The translations under genes and the position numbers were made by a program. The notes beneath the pieces are model-generated. The model worked only from the letters and a program-made list of their open reading frames with translations. It had not been told where the DNA came from and ran no database searches. From positions 1 through 20,760 of IMG/VR virus record IMGVR_UViG_3300029448_000549: a stretch of DNA of 20,760 nucleotides. The stretch is one strand, 5' to 3'. The DNA comes from a virus. Positions 5,672-13,869 of the stretch are shown piece after piece. The stretch's first letter is position 1. Each line of letters starts with the position of its first letter.

Positions 5672-6971
5672 CGCTAAATTTACTAAAACACAAGGTCAAG
5701 CGTTAGAGTACCTATTCGACAATAATACTACAGAAGTTTTATACGGTGGTGCAGCAGGTGGTGGTAAAAGTTTTATAGGTTGTGCTTGGATTATATTACT
5801 TTGTATTAAATATCCTAAGACAAGATACCTAATAGGACGTAGTAAATTAGACACACTAAAGAAAACGACATTAAATACTTTATTTGAAGTATGTAGTATA
5901 TACGGTATTAAGTCAGGAGAGCACTATTCTTTTAATGGTTCTACTAATATAATAACTTTCTTTAATGGTAGTGAAGTAATACTTAAAGACTTATTCTTAT
6001 ACCCTTCAGATCGTAACTTTGATAGTTTAGGTTCTTTAGAAATAACAGGTGCGTTTATAGACGAATGTAACCAGATAACAGAAAAAGCTAAAAACATAGT
6101 AGCAAGTAGAATACGTTATAAGTTAGACGAATACGGACTTATACCTAAAATGTTTTTAAGTTGTAACCCAGCTAAGAATTGGGTATATACAGAATACTAC
6201 AGACCAGCTAAAACAAATACACTACCATACTATAGAAAGTTTATACAAGCTTTAGTAGACGATAACGAATTTGTAAGTAAACACTATAAAGGACAATTAG
6301 AAAAACTAGACAGACTAAGTAAAGAACGTCTACTATTTGGGAATTGGGAATACGACGCTTCAGACGATAACCTAATAGAATACAATAGTATATTAAACCT
6401 ATTTAGTCAGACAGGTTTAGAAGGTAATAAATACATAACTTGTGACGTAGCAAGGTTCGGTACAGACAAATCAGTTGTTATGTTATGGAGTGGTTTAACA
6501 GTAACTAATATTAAGACCTTCGACACTAACACAATAACAGAACTTGCAGACTATATAAAGACACTACAACAAAAAGAAGGAGTTACAACGAATAACATAC
6601 TAGCAGACGAAGACGGTTTAGGAGGCGGTTTAATTGATATACTAAGAATAAGAGGGTTTCAAAATAACAGTAGACCTTTAAAGAACGAAAACTACCAGAA
6701 CCTTAAAACACAATGTTACTATAAGTTAGCAGACTTAGTTAATAAAGGTCAAGTAGGAATAGTAAACGACAACATAACTACAAGACAACATATTATAGAA
6801 GAACTAGAACAAGTACGATCTAAAGACCAAGACAAAGACAATAAGAATAAGATAGTAGACAAAGACACAGTTAAGGCTATTATAGGAAGGTCACCAGACT
6901 ACGCAGACTGTTTAGCTATGCGTATGTATTACGAAATAGACAGTAATTTCGGTAAGTACTTTGTACAGTAA
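5661..6971 (+). CDS. terL: Terminase large subunit (packaging ATPase-nuclease)
   Basis: The 436-residue protein has the full motor and nuclease signature. Walker A is GGAAGGGKS (29-37), Walker B GAFIDE (130-135) with catalytic Glu135, and the coupling motif is LSCNPAKNWV (166-175). The RNase H-like nuclease domain shows CDVARFGTDKS (Asp262), ADEDGLGGG (Asp316/Asp318) and SPDYADCLAMR (Asp416) near the C-terminus. It pumps DNA into the procapsid and cuts the concatemer. The start is TTG, 11 bases inside terS; no ATG is nearby and this start keeps the N-terminal KFTKTQGQAL segment expected before the Walker A motif. The usual downstream portal gene is not here. Confidence 0.95.
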   Translation: MNIDAKFTKTQGQALEYLFDNNTTEVLYGGAAGGGKSFIGCAWIILLCIKYPKTRYLIGRSKLDTLKKTTLNTLFEVCSIYGIKSGEHYSFNGSTNIITFFNGSEVILKDLFLYPSDRNFDSLGSLEITGAFIDECNQITEKAKNIVASRIRYKLDEYGLIPKMFLSCNPAKNWVYTEYYRPAKTNTLPYYRKFIQALVDDNEFVSKHYKGQLEKLDRLSKERLLFGNWEYDASDDNLIEYNSILNLFSQTGLEGNKYITCDVARFGTDKSVVMLWSGLTVTNIKTFDTNTITELADYIKTLQQKEGVTTNNILADEDGLGGGLIDILRIRGFQNNSRPLKNENYQNLKTQCYYKLADLVNKGQVGIVNDNITTRQHIIEELEQVRSKDQDKDNKNKIVDKDTVKAIIGRSPDYADCLAMRMYYEIDSNFGKYFVQ

Positions 6972-6986
6972 ACTAAAAACAACAAA

Positions 6987-7001
6987 TTTATATTATATAC
7001 T
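6987..7001 (+). promoter_or_regulatory. Promoter-like element before the tail module
   Basis: TTTATATTATATACT ends directly at the ATG of the tail-chaperone-like gene, in the 30-base gap after terL. It is one of five near-identical elements. All genes from here to 16700 follow with almost no gaps and no other copy, so this element probably drives the whole tail module. Confidence 0.62.
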
Positions 7002-7622
7002 ATGAAAGTAAAACTATTGAACGGTAAGAAGAAGTTAAGTTTTAATATACCAGAAAGTTTTAACGAATTAAACTTAGGAAGGTATCAGAGACTTATGGCA
7101 GTTCTTAAAAAAGATGAGGACGTACACGACATCGAAAAGGTTATAAGAATACTTAATTGTATTACGGATATACCAAAAAGACAATTGTACGGTTTGGATA
7201 TGAAAAGTATAGGTAAGTTAGGTAAACACTTAACTACGTTTTTAGAAACAGTACCTACAGACGAACTTAAACACTTTATAGAAATAGAAGGTGTAGAGTA
7301 TGGTTTCCATCCGAAGTTAGTAGATATGACTTTAGGGGAATTTGTAGACTTAGAAACATATACAGAAAACTTAGAAGAAAATCTACATAACATTCTAAGT
7401 ATATTATACAGACCTGTTACAGCAAAGAAGGACGACAAGTATAGAATAGAAGACTACGAACCTAACGAAGAACGAGCAGACCTATTTAAGAAACACTTAA
7501 AGGTTGAAGACTTTAACGGTGCTTCGGTTTTTTTTTACGATTTAGGAACTCAACTTTTAATCAATTCGAAGAAGTCTTCAATAGAGAAACTGAAGAAGAC
7601 GGATTTAGTCAAGACGGACTAG
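7002..7622 (+). CDS. Tail-assembly-chaperone-like protein, zero-frame product
   Basis: This 206-residue product begins with a beta-rich segment (KVKLLNGKKKLSFNIPES), then helical repeats, then NLHNILSILYRPV (~127-139) and a helical region rich in Glu. This layout is familiar from Bacteroidota phage proteins placed at the start of the tail module and is consistent with a tail assembly chaperone that holds the tape measure before tail tube assembly. The C-terminal ~30 residues after FFYDLGTQLL become Ser/Lys-rich and look unlike a natural ending, while the -1 frame continues with a convincing protein (next entry). A T9 run at 7528-7536 lies at the expected switch point. Confidence 0.65.
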   Translation: MKVKLLNGKKKLSFNIPESFNELNLGRYQRLMAVLKKDEDVHDIEKVIRILNCITDIPKRQLYGLDMKSIGKLGKHLTTFLETVPTDELKHFIEIEGVEYGFHPKLVDMTLGEFVDLETYTENLEENLHNILSILYRPVTAKKDDKYRIEDYEPNEERADLFKKHLKVEDFNGASVFFYDLGTQLLINSKKSSIEKLKKTDLVKTD

Positions 7623-7789
7623 CTAAAAAGTGGGGGTGGTACAACGCTATCTATATGTTAGCAAACGAAAACTTTTTAAACGTCGAACAAGTAGTAAAGA
7701 AACCAGCGTACGAATGTTTAACATTTATGAGTTATAAAAAAGACGTAAACCAAAAAATAGAAAATGAGTATAGACAGCATAAGATTTAA
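7517..7789 (+). CDS. -1 frameshift extension of the tail-chaperone-like gene
   Basis: The -1 frame is open from 7517 (just after TAA at 7514-7516) to TAA at 7787-7789 and has no good start codon of its own; its only Met codons are far inside. It encodes LAKKWGWYNAIYMLANENF and KKPAYECLTFMSYKKD, a conserved-looking helical domain that I recall following this gene family in flavobacterial phages. It can be joined to the upstream gene by a -1 shift in the T9 run (zero-frame codons GTT TTT TTT TAC contain the heptamer T TTT TTT), giving a product of about 262 residues. It overlaps the next gene by 26 bases. Programmed ribosomal slippage, transcriptional slippage or a homopolymer sequencing error are all possible. 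Confidence 0.6.
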   Translation, partial: RCFGFFLRFRNSTFNQFEEVFNRETEEDGFSQDGLAKKWGWYNAIYMLANENFLNVEQVVKKPAYECLTFMSYKKDVNQKIENEYRQHKI

Positions 7790-8273
7790 AAGTTACAATA
7801 ACGTAATAGATACCTTAAAGTGTGTAGGAGAACAACACTTAAACATACATACTGTTACAAGTGGTGACATCTGGACTATTGACTTAGAGAAAAACACATT
7901 GTTTCCTTTGTTTCATATTAACCCCGTAAACGTAACGGTAGGACAAAATACCAGATCGTTTAACTTTCAGTTGTTTGTAATGAATTTAGTAGAACCAGAC
8001 AGTAGTAACGAACAAGAAGTACTTTCGGACTGTTTAGAAATAATGAACGACATAATAGCAGTATATAAACAAGGTGAGATACTATACGCATACGACGCAG
8101 CAGCAGGAGAGGAACAAAGATACTTTATAGACAACGACTTTACAATAGAACCATTTACAGAAGAATACGACAACGCTGTTACAGGTTGGGTTATGTCTTT
8201 TACAATAACAGTAGAAAACGAATTGAATAGTTGTATTGTACCAATAGACAATACTACAATATGTTCAAAATAA
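7764..8273 (+). CDS. Tail-completion / head-tail joining-like protein
   Basis: The 169-residue protein shows a mixed alpha/beta pattern: an N-terminal helix, DIWTIDLEKNTLFPLFHINP (35-54), paired strands (FNFQLFVMNLV), a helix (VLSDCLEIMNDIIAVYKQGE) and C-terminal strands (NAVTGWVMSFTITVENELNS). The order resembles tail-terminator and tail-completion proteins that form the ring between neck and tail tube, and I recall close relatives in flavobacterial phages at this locus. The specific ring position cannot be decided from sequence. Its start lies inside the frameshift extension. Confidence 0.55.
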   Translation: MSIDSIRFKSYNNVIDTLKCVGEQHLNIHTVTSGDIWTIDLEKNTLFPLFHINPVNVTVGQNTRSFNFQLFVMNLVEPDSSNEQEVLSDCLEIMNDIIAVYKQGEILYAYDAAAGEEQRYFIDNDFTIEPFTEEYDNAVTGWVMSFTITVENELNSCIVPIDNTTICSK

Positions 8274-8329
8274 GAATAGGAAAATTAACAATACAATTAA
8301 TACCACCAAAAATAACTTATGGACTATAA
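8261..8329 (+). CDS. Possible 22-residue coupling peptide
   Basis: ATG at 8261 opens a frame reading MFKIRIGKLTIQLIPPKITYGL and stopping at 8327-8329, overlapping both neighbours (13 and 11 bases). It fills the 45-base space between two genes in a genome where nearly all genes touch. The peptide looks like a short beta hairpin with a Pro-Pro turn. It may be a real mini-gene or only translate to keep ribosomes coupled; evidence is weak. Confidence 0.3.
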   Translation: MFKIRIGKLTIQLIPPKITYGL

Positions 8330-8669
8330 CGAAGTAATAGAGAAACTAGAAGAAATAAGTATAGAGTTAGAAAGTTATACAGACTATCCACAAGGAGCTA
8401 CTAACAACGCTAAAAGAGCTAGAAAATGGAAAGAGGAGAACGGAAGTTCTTGTGGAACAAAGGTGGGGTGGACGCGTAGCTCACAATTAGCAGGTAGAAA
8501 ACCGATTAGTCGTGACACAATCGCTCGTATGGCTTCATTTAAAAGACACCAACAACATAAAGACGTACCATACAGCGAAGGTTGCGGAGGTTTAATGTGG
8601 GATGCGTGGGGTGGTAGTAGTGGTATAAATTGGGCAATAAATAAACTTAAACAAATAGACAAAAAATAA
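8319..8669 (+). CDS. Phage protein with widespread GGLMWDAWGG module
   Basis: After a short helical N-terminus, residues ~27-112 hold a conserved module: NNAKRARKWKEENGSSCG, VGWTRSSQLAGRKPISRDTI, ARMASFKRHQQHKDVP and CGGLMWDAWGG followed by INWAINKLKQI. The same arrangement (RArdi-like helix, RM.SF..RH, then W..WGG..G..WA) is found in many phages and prophages, often joined to head proteins or proteases, but no biochemical function is established that I know of. Here it is a free-standing 116-residue protein in the neck/tail region. It ends two bases before the next ATG. Confidence 0.6.
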   Translation: MDYNEVIEKLEEISIELESYTDYPQGATNNAKRARKWKEENGSSCGTKVGWTRSSQLAGRKPISRDTIARMASFKRHQQHKDVPYSEGCGGLMWDAWGGSSGINWAINKLKQIDKK

Positions 8670-8670
8670 T

Positions 8671-9120
8671 ATGGCAGACTTACAAATTACAATTTCAGAA
8701 AGTGTAGTATTAAACGGAACTAACAGAGGTTCTACAAACACACTAACAACTACAGGTATAAACCACACTTACGAACGAGTAGAAACTTGTACGCATTCAC
8801 AAACTACAACTATTGTAGCTTTTGCAGCAAGTCCTCACTCATCTACAGGAGCTTTAGACAAAGACAACGCAAAGTATATTAGAATAACTAACTTAGACGA
8901 TACTAACGAAGCAGAAATAGCTTTTGTAGGAAGTGCTACGTTATACCAAGTAAGGTTAAGGGCGGGGGCTACACACGTAATATATAACGGTGACGATATA
9001 CTACTAGCAGAAGCAGACACTTCACCAAGTTTCGGAACTATGGAAGACTTAGCTAGCATACAAGTTAGACCTACAACTACTAACGATATTAAAGTAGAAG
9101 TATTTGTTGCTAGCGTATAA
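8671..9120 (+). CDS. Predicted beta-rich structural protein
   Basis: The 149-residue protein is rich in Thr, Ala and alternating hydrophobic residues (IVAFAASPHS, YIRITNLDD, YQVRLRAGATHVIYNGDDI), typical of an all-beta virion protein. It lacks Cys pairs or enzymatic motifs. Placement between the neck-like genes suggests a decoration, neck or tail surface role. The TAATG junction (stop TAA 9118-9120, next ATG at 9120) indicates coupling. Confidence 0.55.
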   Translation: MADLQITISESVVLNGTNRGSTNTLTTTGINHTYERVETCTHSQTTTIVAFAASPHSSTGALDKDNAKYIRITNLDDTNEAEIAFVGSATLYQVRLRAGATHVIYNGDDILLAEADTSPSFGTMEDLASIQVRPTTTNDIKVEVFVASV

Positions 9121-9659
9121 TGGCGTTTGGTTTAAAATACGACAGTTTAGAAAACTACTTAAAGTCTTACGGTAAGTATATTGTAAGACAAGCTAGAAGT
9201 ATTTTAAAAAAAAGAGGTAAGAACGTAACGGGTAAACTATCTAAATCTTTAAAGTATAAGATCGTAGAAAGTAAAGAAGGTTACGACATACAATTTTTAG
9301 CTAGTAAATATGCATCTTTTGTAAATAAAGGGGTTTCAGGTACTCAAGGACGTAGAACGTATATTGATAAAGACGGTAAAAGAAAAGTAAGTCCTTTTAA
9401 ATTTAAGAAACAACCCCCTAGTTCAGTTATAGAAGGTTGGATAAAAAACAGAGGTATACAAGGACGTGACCGTAAAGGTAGGTTTATAACTAGAAAGTCT
9501 TTAGCGTTTCTAATAGCTAGAGGTATTAAACGTAAAGGAATACCAGGCGTTAGTTTTTACACACAACCCTTAAGCTATAGTTTTGACAAATTTAAAAAGG
9601 ATATGATACAACATTTTAAAACAGATATATTAAACGAAATAAAAACATTTAAGAAATGA
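9120..9659 (+). CDS. HK97 gp10-like head-tail/neck protein
   Basis: The 179-residue, strongly basic protein starts with a helix containing YIVRQARSILKKRGKNVTGK followed by LSKSLKYKIVES, the arrangement of the HK97 gp10 family (helix, G-x-L..S, strand, then YA.FV..G). The segment KYASFVNKGVSG (~62-73) and the C-terminal IARGIKRKGIPGVSFYTQPL (~132-152) match closely what is seen in Bacteroidota members. These proteins join the head connector to the tail. Length is slightly above the family norm because of a loop around residues 75-120. Confidence 0.7.
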   Translation: MAFGLKYDSLENYLKSYGKYIVRQARSILKKRGKNVTGKLSKSLKYKIVESKEGYDIQFLASKYASFVNKGVSGTQGRRTYIDKDGKRKVSPFKFKKQPPSSVIEGWIKNRGIQGRDRKGRFITRKSLAFLIARGIKRKGIPGVSFYTQPLSYSFDKFKKDMIQHFKTDILNEIKTFKK

Positions 9660-11110
9660 GTTTAGTTATAGAACAAAAACCAAGATATAGACTTATACCA
9701 GCAGGTAGTAATATTATATACACACTATACGACGCAACAACTATAAACCCTACAAACAATAAGTTTAAAATAAAATATAAAGCAGAAGTATATGTAAGTA
9801 ACAAAACTTCTAATATAGTTTCAAGTGCTAATAGAGTAGGAGTATTTAAAGTAAGTCCTAACGGTGAAGGTTACGGAATATTTGACTTGTCACCTGTTTT
9901 ACAAAACTATGTAAGTCCTGAATATACAGGGGGCGTAGTACATAATGTAAACGATATATATAAGTCTAAATATAACGGCGTACAATTTTCAGAAAACACA
10001 CCACACACTATACACCAAATAGACGACTTCAGTACAAATAGAAATTGTGTTAGGTTTGTAGCAGTAAGGTTTAATATAGAAGCTGCAGATAGTGCTACAG
10101 GATCGGTAACAGAACAATATACATCTAATACTATTGCAGACACTGTTTTAATATATAACGGTGTTCTATACGATACAGACATTTTAAACCTAAGTAGTAG
10201 TTCGGGTAACTTTGGGTTTAACTTAGATCAAGCGGGTTTTATTATGAATAGTAATACAGACAAGTTTTTGACTAACGCACCGACTACACAATACATACGA
10301 GAAAACGACTACTTAACCTTATCTTATTTTAGTCAGTACAATTTTGACTTTTTAGTAGGTGGTGCATCAACAACACACCCTAGCGTAAAAACAATACAAA
10401 TACAATTCTACTATAACGGAAGTACAACGGGTTCTTTAATAACGAAAACAATACAAGCTTCGGCAGGTGGTCACGCAGGTTATATGAACGACAGTAACAC
10501 TAAACTACAATTTGCAGGTGTAGGTACAGGTAACTTAGTAGGAGCAGGTGAAACAATACCGACTAATTGGGATTACTATACAGTAAAAGCTTTAGACGAT
10601 AATTCAAATGTTATAAGCGGTACTTATAATTTTTACAAACAAACAGAAGACTGTAAAGAATACGAAACGATACGTTTAACGTGGTTAAATAAGTTCGGTG
10701 TATGGGACTACTACAACTTTACGAAAAAGTCCGTTAGAACCTTTAATACACAACGAATGTCTTATACACAAATAACGGGTACTTGGAATACAAGCAGATT
10801 TAGACCAGACGGACACACAGGCGGTACTAAATACTTTGGTAATAATGTAAAAGAAAGTATAACATTAAATACAGACTACATAACAGAAAACGAGGCTATT
10901 TGGTTAGAAGAACTATTTATAAGTAATGACGTGTATATATTAGAACAACGATCTACAGATGACGCAGATCAAGGTTATATGAGAAAGTATATAAAACCTA
11001 CAACTATAATAGATAAAAAACATACAAGAAAAACAAAGGCTAACGACAAACTAATACAATATACTTTTAAAATAGAAGTAGATAAAACGAAGAAAAGTCA
11101 ATTAATGTAA
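9656..11110 (+). CDS. Tail structural protein (distal-tail / tail-tip candidate)
   Basis: This 484-residue protein is beta-rich with many Asn, Thr and Ser. A conserved-looking block near 335-362 (CKEYETIRLTWLNKFGVWDY, then YNFTKKS) is one I recall from tail proteins of Bacteroidota phages, placed just before the hub-like gene. The C-terminal part (EAIWLEELFISNDVYILEQ, then helical Lys-rich end) may interact with the tail tube. The position between the gp10-like gene and the large hub suggests a distal-tail or baseplate role. No enzymatic motif is seen. ATGA overlap upstream and TAATGA junction downstream. Confidence 0.55.
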   Translation: MSLVIEQKPRYRLIPAGSNIIYTLYDATTINPTNNKFKIKYKAEVYVSNKTSNIVSSANRVGVFKVSPNGEGYGIFDLSPVLQNYVSPEYTGGVVHNVNDIYKSKYNGVQFSENTPHTIHQIDDFSTNRNCVRFVAVRFNIEAADSATGSVTEQYTSNTIADTVLIYNGVLYDTDILNLSSSSGNFGFNLDQAGFIMNSNTDKFLTNAPTTQYIRENDYLTLSYFSQYNFDFLVGGASTTHPSVKTIQIQFYYNGSTTGSLITKTIQASAGGHAGYMNDSNTKLQFAGVGTGNLVGAGETIPTNWDYYTVKALDDNSNVISGTYNFYKQTEDCKEYETIRLTWLNKFGVWDYYNFTKKSVRTFNTQRMSYTQITGTWNTSRFRPDGHTGGTKYFGNNVKESITLNTDYITENEAIWLEELFISNDVYILEQRSTDDADQGYMRKYIKPTTIIDKKHTRKTKANDKLIQYTFKIEVDKTKKSQLM

Positions 11111-13869
11111 TGAGCGTACAACTAATACTATACCCACAAAACTACGAAGGTCAATTTACGGCGCTATCTACACCCGTATTTAATCAATATGTATCTAACT
11201 TTAGTTTTAATTCTCAATACTCTGTAGCGTTTAATATGAGTAGCGCTACAAGCTTACCTTTAGATTTTTTACAAAGTTCTTTACCTCAAAATTACTGGTC
11301 TTTATTCTATAGTACAGGCGGTGCTTATGGAACAGTAACGGCACCTACAATTTCAAGTGGTAAAATTACATTTGACAGCGTAAGTAGTGGTACATCGGGA
11401 GCTACAGGTTGCGTACAAAAAATAAGTAACTTACAAATAGGGGCTACTTACGATTTAGACATTACAAGACTAACAGCAGGAGGTTTAACAACAATAGGTA
11501 CAGGTGGTAGTTATACAGTTAGTGGTGTTACATTCGATACTATAGGTAACTATGTTTTACCTACAACGGTAGGAACACACACAACACAATTTACAGCTAC
11601 TAATAGTACGATGGTTTTTGTATTAACTTATTTTAACAACGACAACACAAATTTAGAAATTAACGGAATATCTATAAGAGAAAATATAAGTAGTGCACCA
11701 ACAGTAGACGTATTCAAAGACGGACAAGTTATTTGCGACCTTTACGAAGAAAGTAATATACCTTTAAGTTTATCGGTAGACGACTTTAAAAACATACACG
11801 AAAAGAAACAAAGTTTTAGTAAACCTTTTAAACTACCAGCAACAAAAAGAAACAACAAAATATTTACTAGTTTATTTGATGTAACAAAGTCTGTTAAAGA
11901 CGATGTATTTAGTTTTCACCCGTATAAAAAAACTAAAGCAATACTTAAAGAAAATGGTTATACGATCTTTGACGGTTACTTAAGCTTAATAGATATTACA
12001 GAAAAAGAAAAAGAAATAAGTTATAATGTTAATTTGTTTGGTGATACAATAACTTTAGCAGACACTTTAAAAGATAAACAAATAGACGATTTAGATTTAA
12101 CAGAATTAGAACATAACTATACAATATCTAATATAGTTGCTAGTCAAACAGGTTCTGTAACTTACTTACAAACAAGTACAAGTACTTATAGGTCTGCAGA
12201 CAGTGTAAAGTACCCAGCGGTAAAATGGAACGGAAGCAGTTCTGTAAATAACAACGGTGATATACAACTAACAAAATTACAAGACTTTTTTAGACCTTTT
12301 GTAAATTGTAAGTATTTATTTGATAGGATAATTACAGAAGCAGGATTTACTTATAGTTCAGACTTTTTAAATAGTACAGATTTTACAAAACTATTTATGG
12401 ACTTTAATTTCGGTAAAAATGTACCTATAAATTTAAGCAATAGTACAAGAAGTGCATATAGTTACGCAATTCAAAACAGTACTACAAGTTATGCTAATAT
12501 AGCTACTCCTTACTGGGATTACTACGCACAATTACCAGGTGGAGAACCTTCTTATTGGGATAATACAAACCATAAGCTTACTGCTAGTTTCAACAGTACA
12601 CAAGTAAGTGTTACTTATGATTACCCTATACAATATAATGTTAGTGGTGGTGATGGTTCAGAAATTTTAAATTTTAGGTGGGTACACAAAGACACTAGCG
12701 GTAACGTAATAGAAGAAATAGATTTAATAAACCAGAGTTTTAGTTCTTTGTCATTCGGCGGCGTCGTTAATGCAAGTGGTTTTTTTACTAGAATATTAGA
12801 AGCAGGAGAAACACTAGAACCACAATTTAAAAGTGCTACAGCAAATGATTTTAGAATACAAAGTGGTAGTTTAGATGTTCCTCCAGGAACTGGACAAGGG
12901 AACAGTCCCGCGTCATCTATAACAATAGTACACGCTGTAAATGCTTTAGTAACGAATAGCGTACTACAGTCTATACGAGGTAAAAATAAACAATGGGAAT
13001 TTATAAAAAGTATATCTACTATGTTTAACCTTGTATTTATGCAAGACAAGGAAAACCAAACTAATCTTATTATAGAACCATACGAAGCAGTATTTTTAGA
13101 CGATACACAAAGTCAATACATAACGCATAAGACGTTAGACTGGACTTCTAAAGTAGATATATCAGAACACAAAAGTAAACCGTTAAAACTAAAGAAAAAC
13201 GTAAAAGTAAGATATAAAAACGACGATAAAGACTACAATTTAGGAATATACGAAGCGAGCACACAAAGACTATACGGACAAGCAGAACGAGAACAAACAG
13301 ACTTTACTTTATTACAAGGTGAAGAAAAAATAGAAACACTTTTATTTAGTGCTACATACGTAAGGCCTGTATTCGACAATTTTAGTTACGATCTTACAAT
13401 ACCTGTTATATATGAAGAAAAAGACGGCGAATACTTTGCATACGACAATAGACCTAGAATACTTTTTAACATAGGACAAAAGACGATAGACACAGGTAAA
13501 ATAAAAGTACCAGCACAAAACGGCGTAGCTGCACAGGACAGAACTAACTTTTTACAGTTTTCACACTTAACAGAAACACCAACAACAGCAAGTACAAAAG
13601 ACTATAATTTCGAAACAATACAACTTATAGGTAGTATGGGTAACAACCCCGTAGACAATTTATATAACTTGTATTGGTTTAACTATTACGACGAATTATA
13701 CAACCCAGATACTAGAGTAGTAAATATGAAACTATATTTAACACCAGCAGATATTGCTAACTTTGAGTTTTACTACAAAATAAGAATTAAAAATAGAGAA
13801 TATAGAGTTAATAAAATAGAATACAAACCATACGAATTAAGTAGTGTAGAATTTATACTAATAGGATAA
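11110..13869 (+). CDS. Large tail hub / baseplate protein with inserted beta-sandwich domain
   Basis: The 919-residue protein has a core beginning near residue 199 (VDVFKDGQVICDLYEESNIP) and continuing with HEKKQSFSKPFKLPATKRNN and IFDGYLSL...YNVNLFGDTI, the pattern of tail-hub proteins in Bacteroidota phages: a K-x-SFS-x-PF-x-LPAT motif, then repeated strands. The middle has a block ending in SIRGKNKQWEFIKSISTMFN. Between residues ~55 and 192 lies a separate beta domain (GCVQKISNLQIGATYDLDIT...LEINGISIRE) that reads like a carbohydrate-binding jelly roll and interrupts the N-terminus. It probably forms the tail tip and may contact cell-surface glycans; the insertion's role is inferred. Confidence 0.6.
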   Translation: MSVQLILYPQNYEGQFTALSTPVFNQYVSNFSFNSQYSVAFNMSSATSLPLDFLQSSLPQNYWSLFYSTGGAYGTVTAPTISSGKITFDSVSSGTSGATGCVQKISNLQIGATYDLDITRLTAGGLTTIGTGGSYTVSGVTFDTIGNYVLPTTVGTHTTQFTATNSTMVFVLTYFNNDNTNLEINGISIRENISSAPTVDVFKDGQVICDLYEESNIPLSLSVDDFKNIHEKKQSFSKPFKLPATKRNNKIFTSLFDVTKSVKDDVFSFHPYKKTKAILKENGYTIFDGYLSLIDITEKEKEISYNVNLFGDTITLADTLKDKQIDDLDLTELEHNYTISNIVASQTGSVTYLQTSTSTYRSADSVKYPAVKWNGSSSVNNNGDIQLTKLQDFFRPFVNCKYLFDRIITEAGFTYSSDFLNSTDFTKLFMDFNFGKNVPINLSNSTRSAYSYAIQNSTTSYANIATPYWDYYAQLPGGEPSYWDNTNHKLTASFNSTQVSVTYDYPIQYNVSGGDGSEILNFRWVHKDTSGNVIEEIDLINQSFSSLSFGGVVNASGFFTRILEAGETLEPQFKSATANDFRIQSGSLDVPPGTGQGNSPASSITIVHAVNALVTNSVLQSIRGKNKQWEFIKSISTMFNLVFMQDKENQTNLIIEPYEAVFLDDTQSQYITHKTLDWTSKVDISEHKSKPLKLKKNVKVRYKNDDKDYNLGIYEASTQRLYGQAEREQTDFTLLQGEEKIETLLFSATYVRPVFDNFSYDLTIPVIYEEKDGEYFAYDNRPRILFNIGQKTIDTGKIKVPAQNGVAAQDRTNFLQFSHLTETPTTASTKDYNFETIQLIGSMGNNPVDNLYNLYWFNYYDELYNPDTRVVNMKLYLTPADIANFEFYYKIRIKNREYRVNKIEYKPYELSSVEFILIG

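Noticed and set aside
12621-13049. Reverse-strand frame (142 codons) within the hub gene
   Set aside because: It lies entirely inside a well supported forward gene and encodes no recognisable motif.
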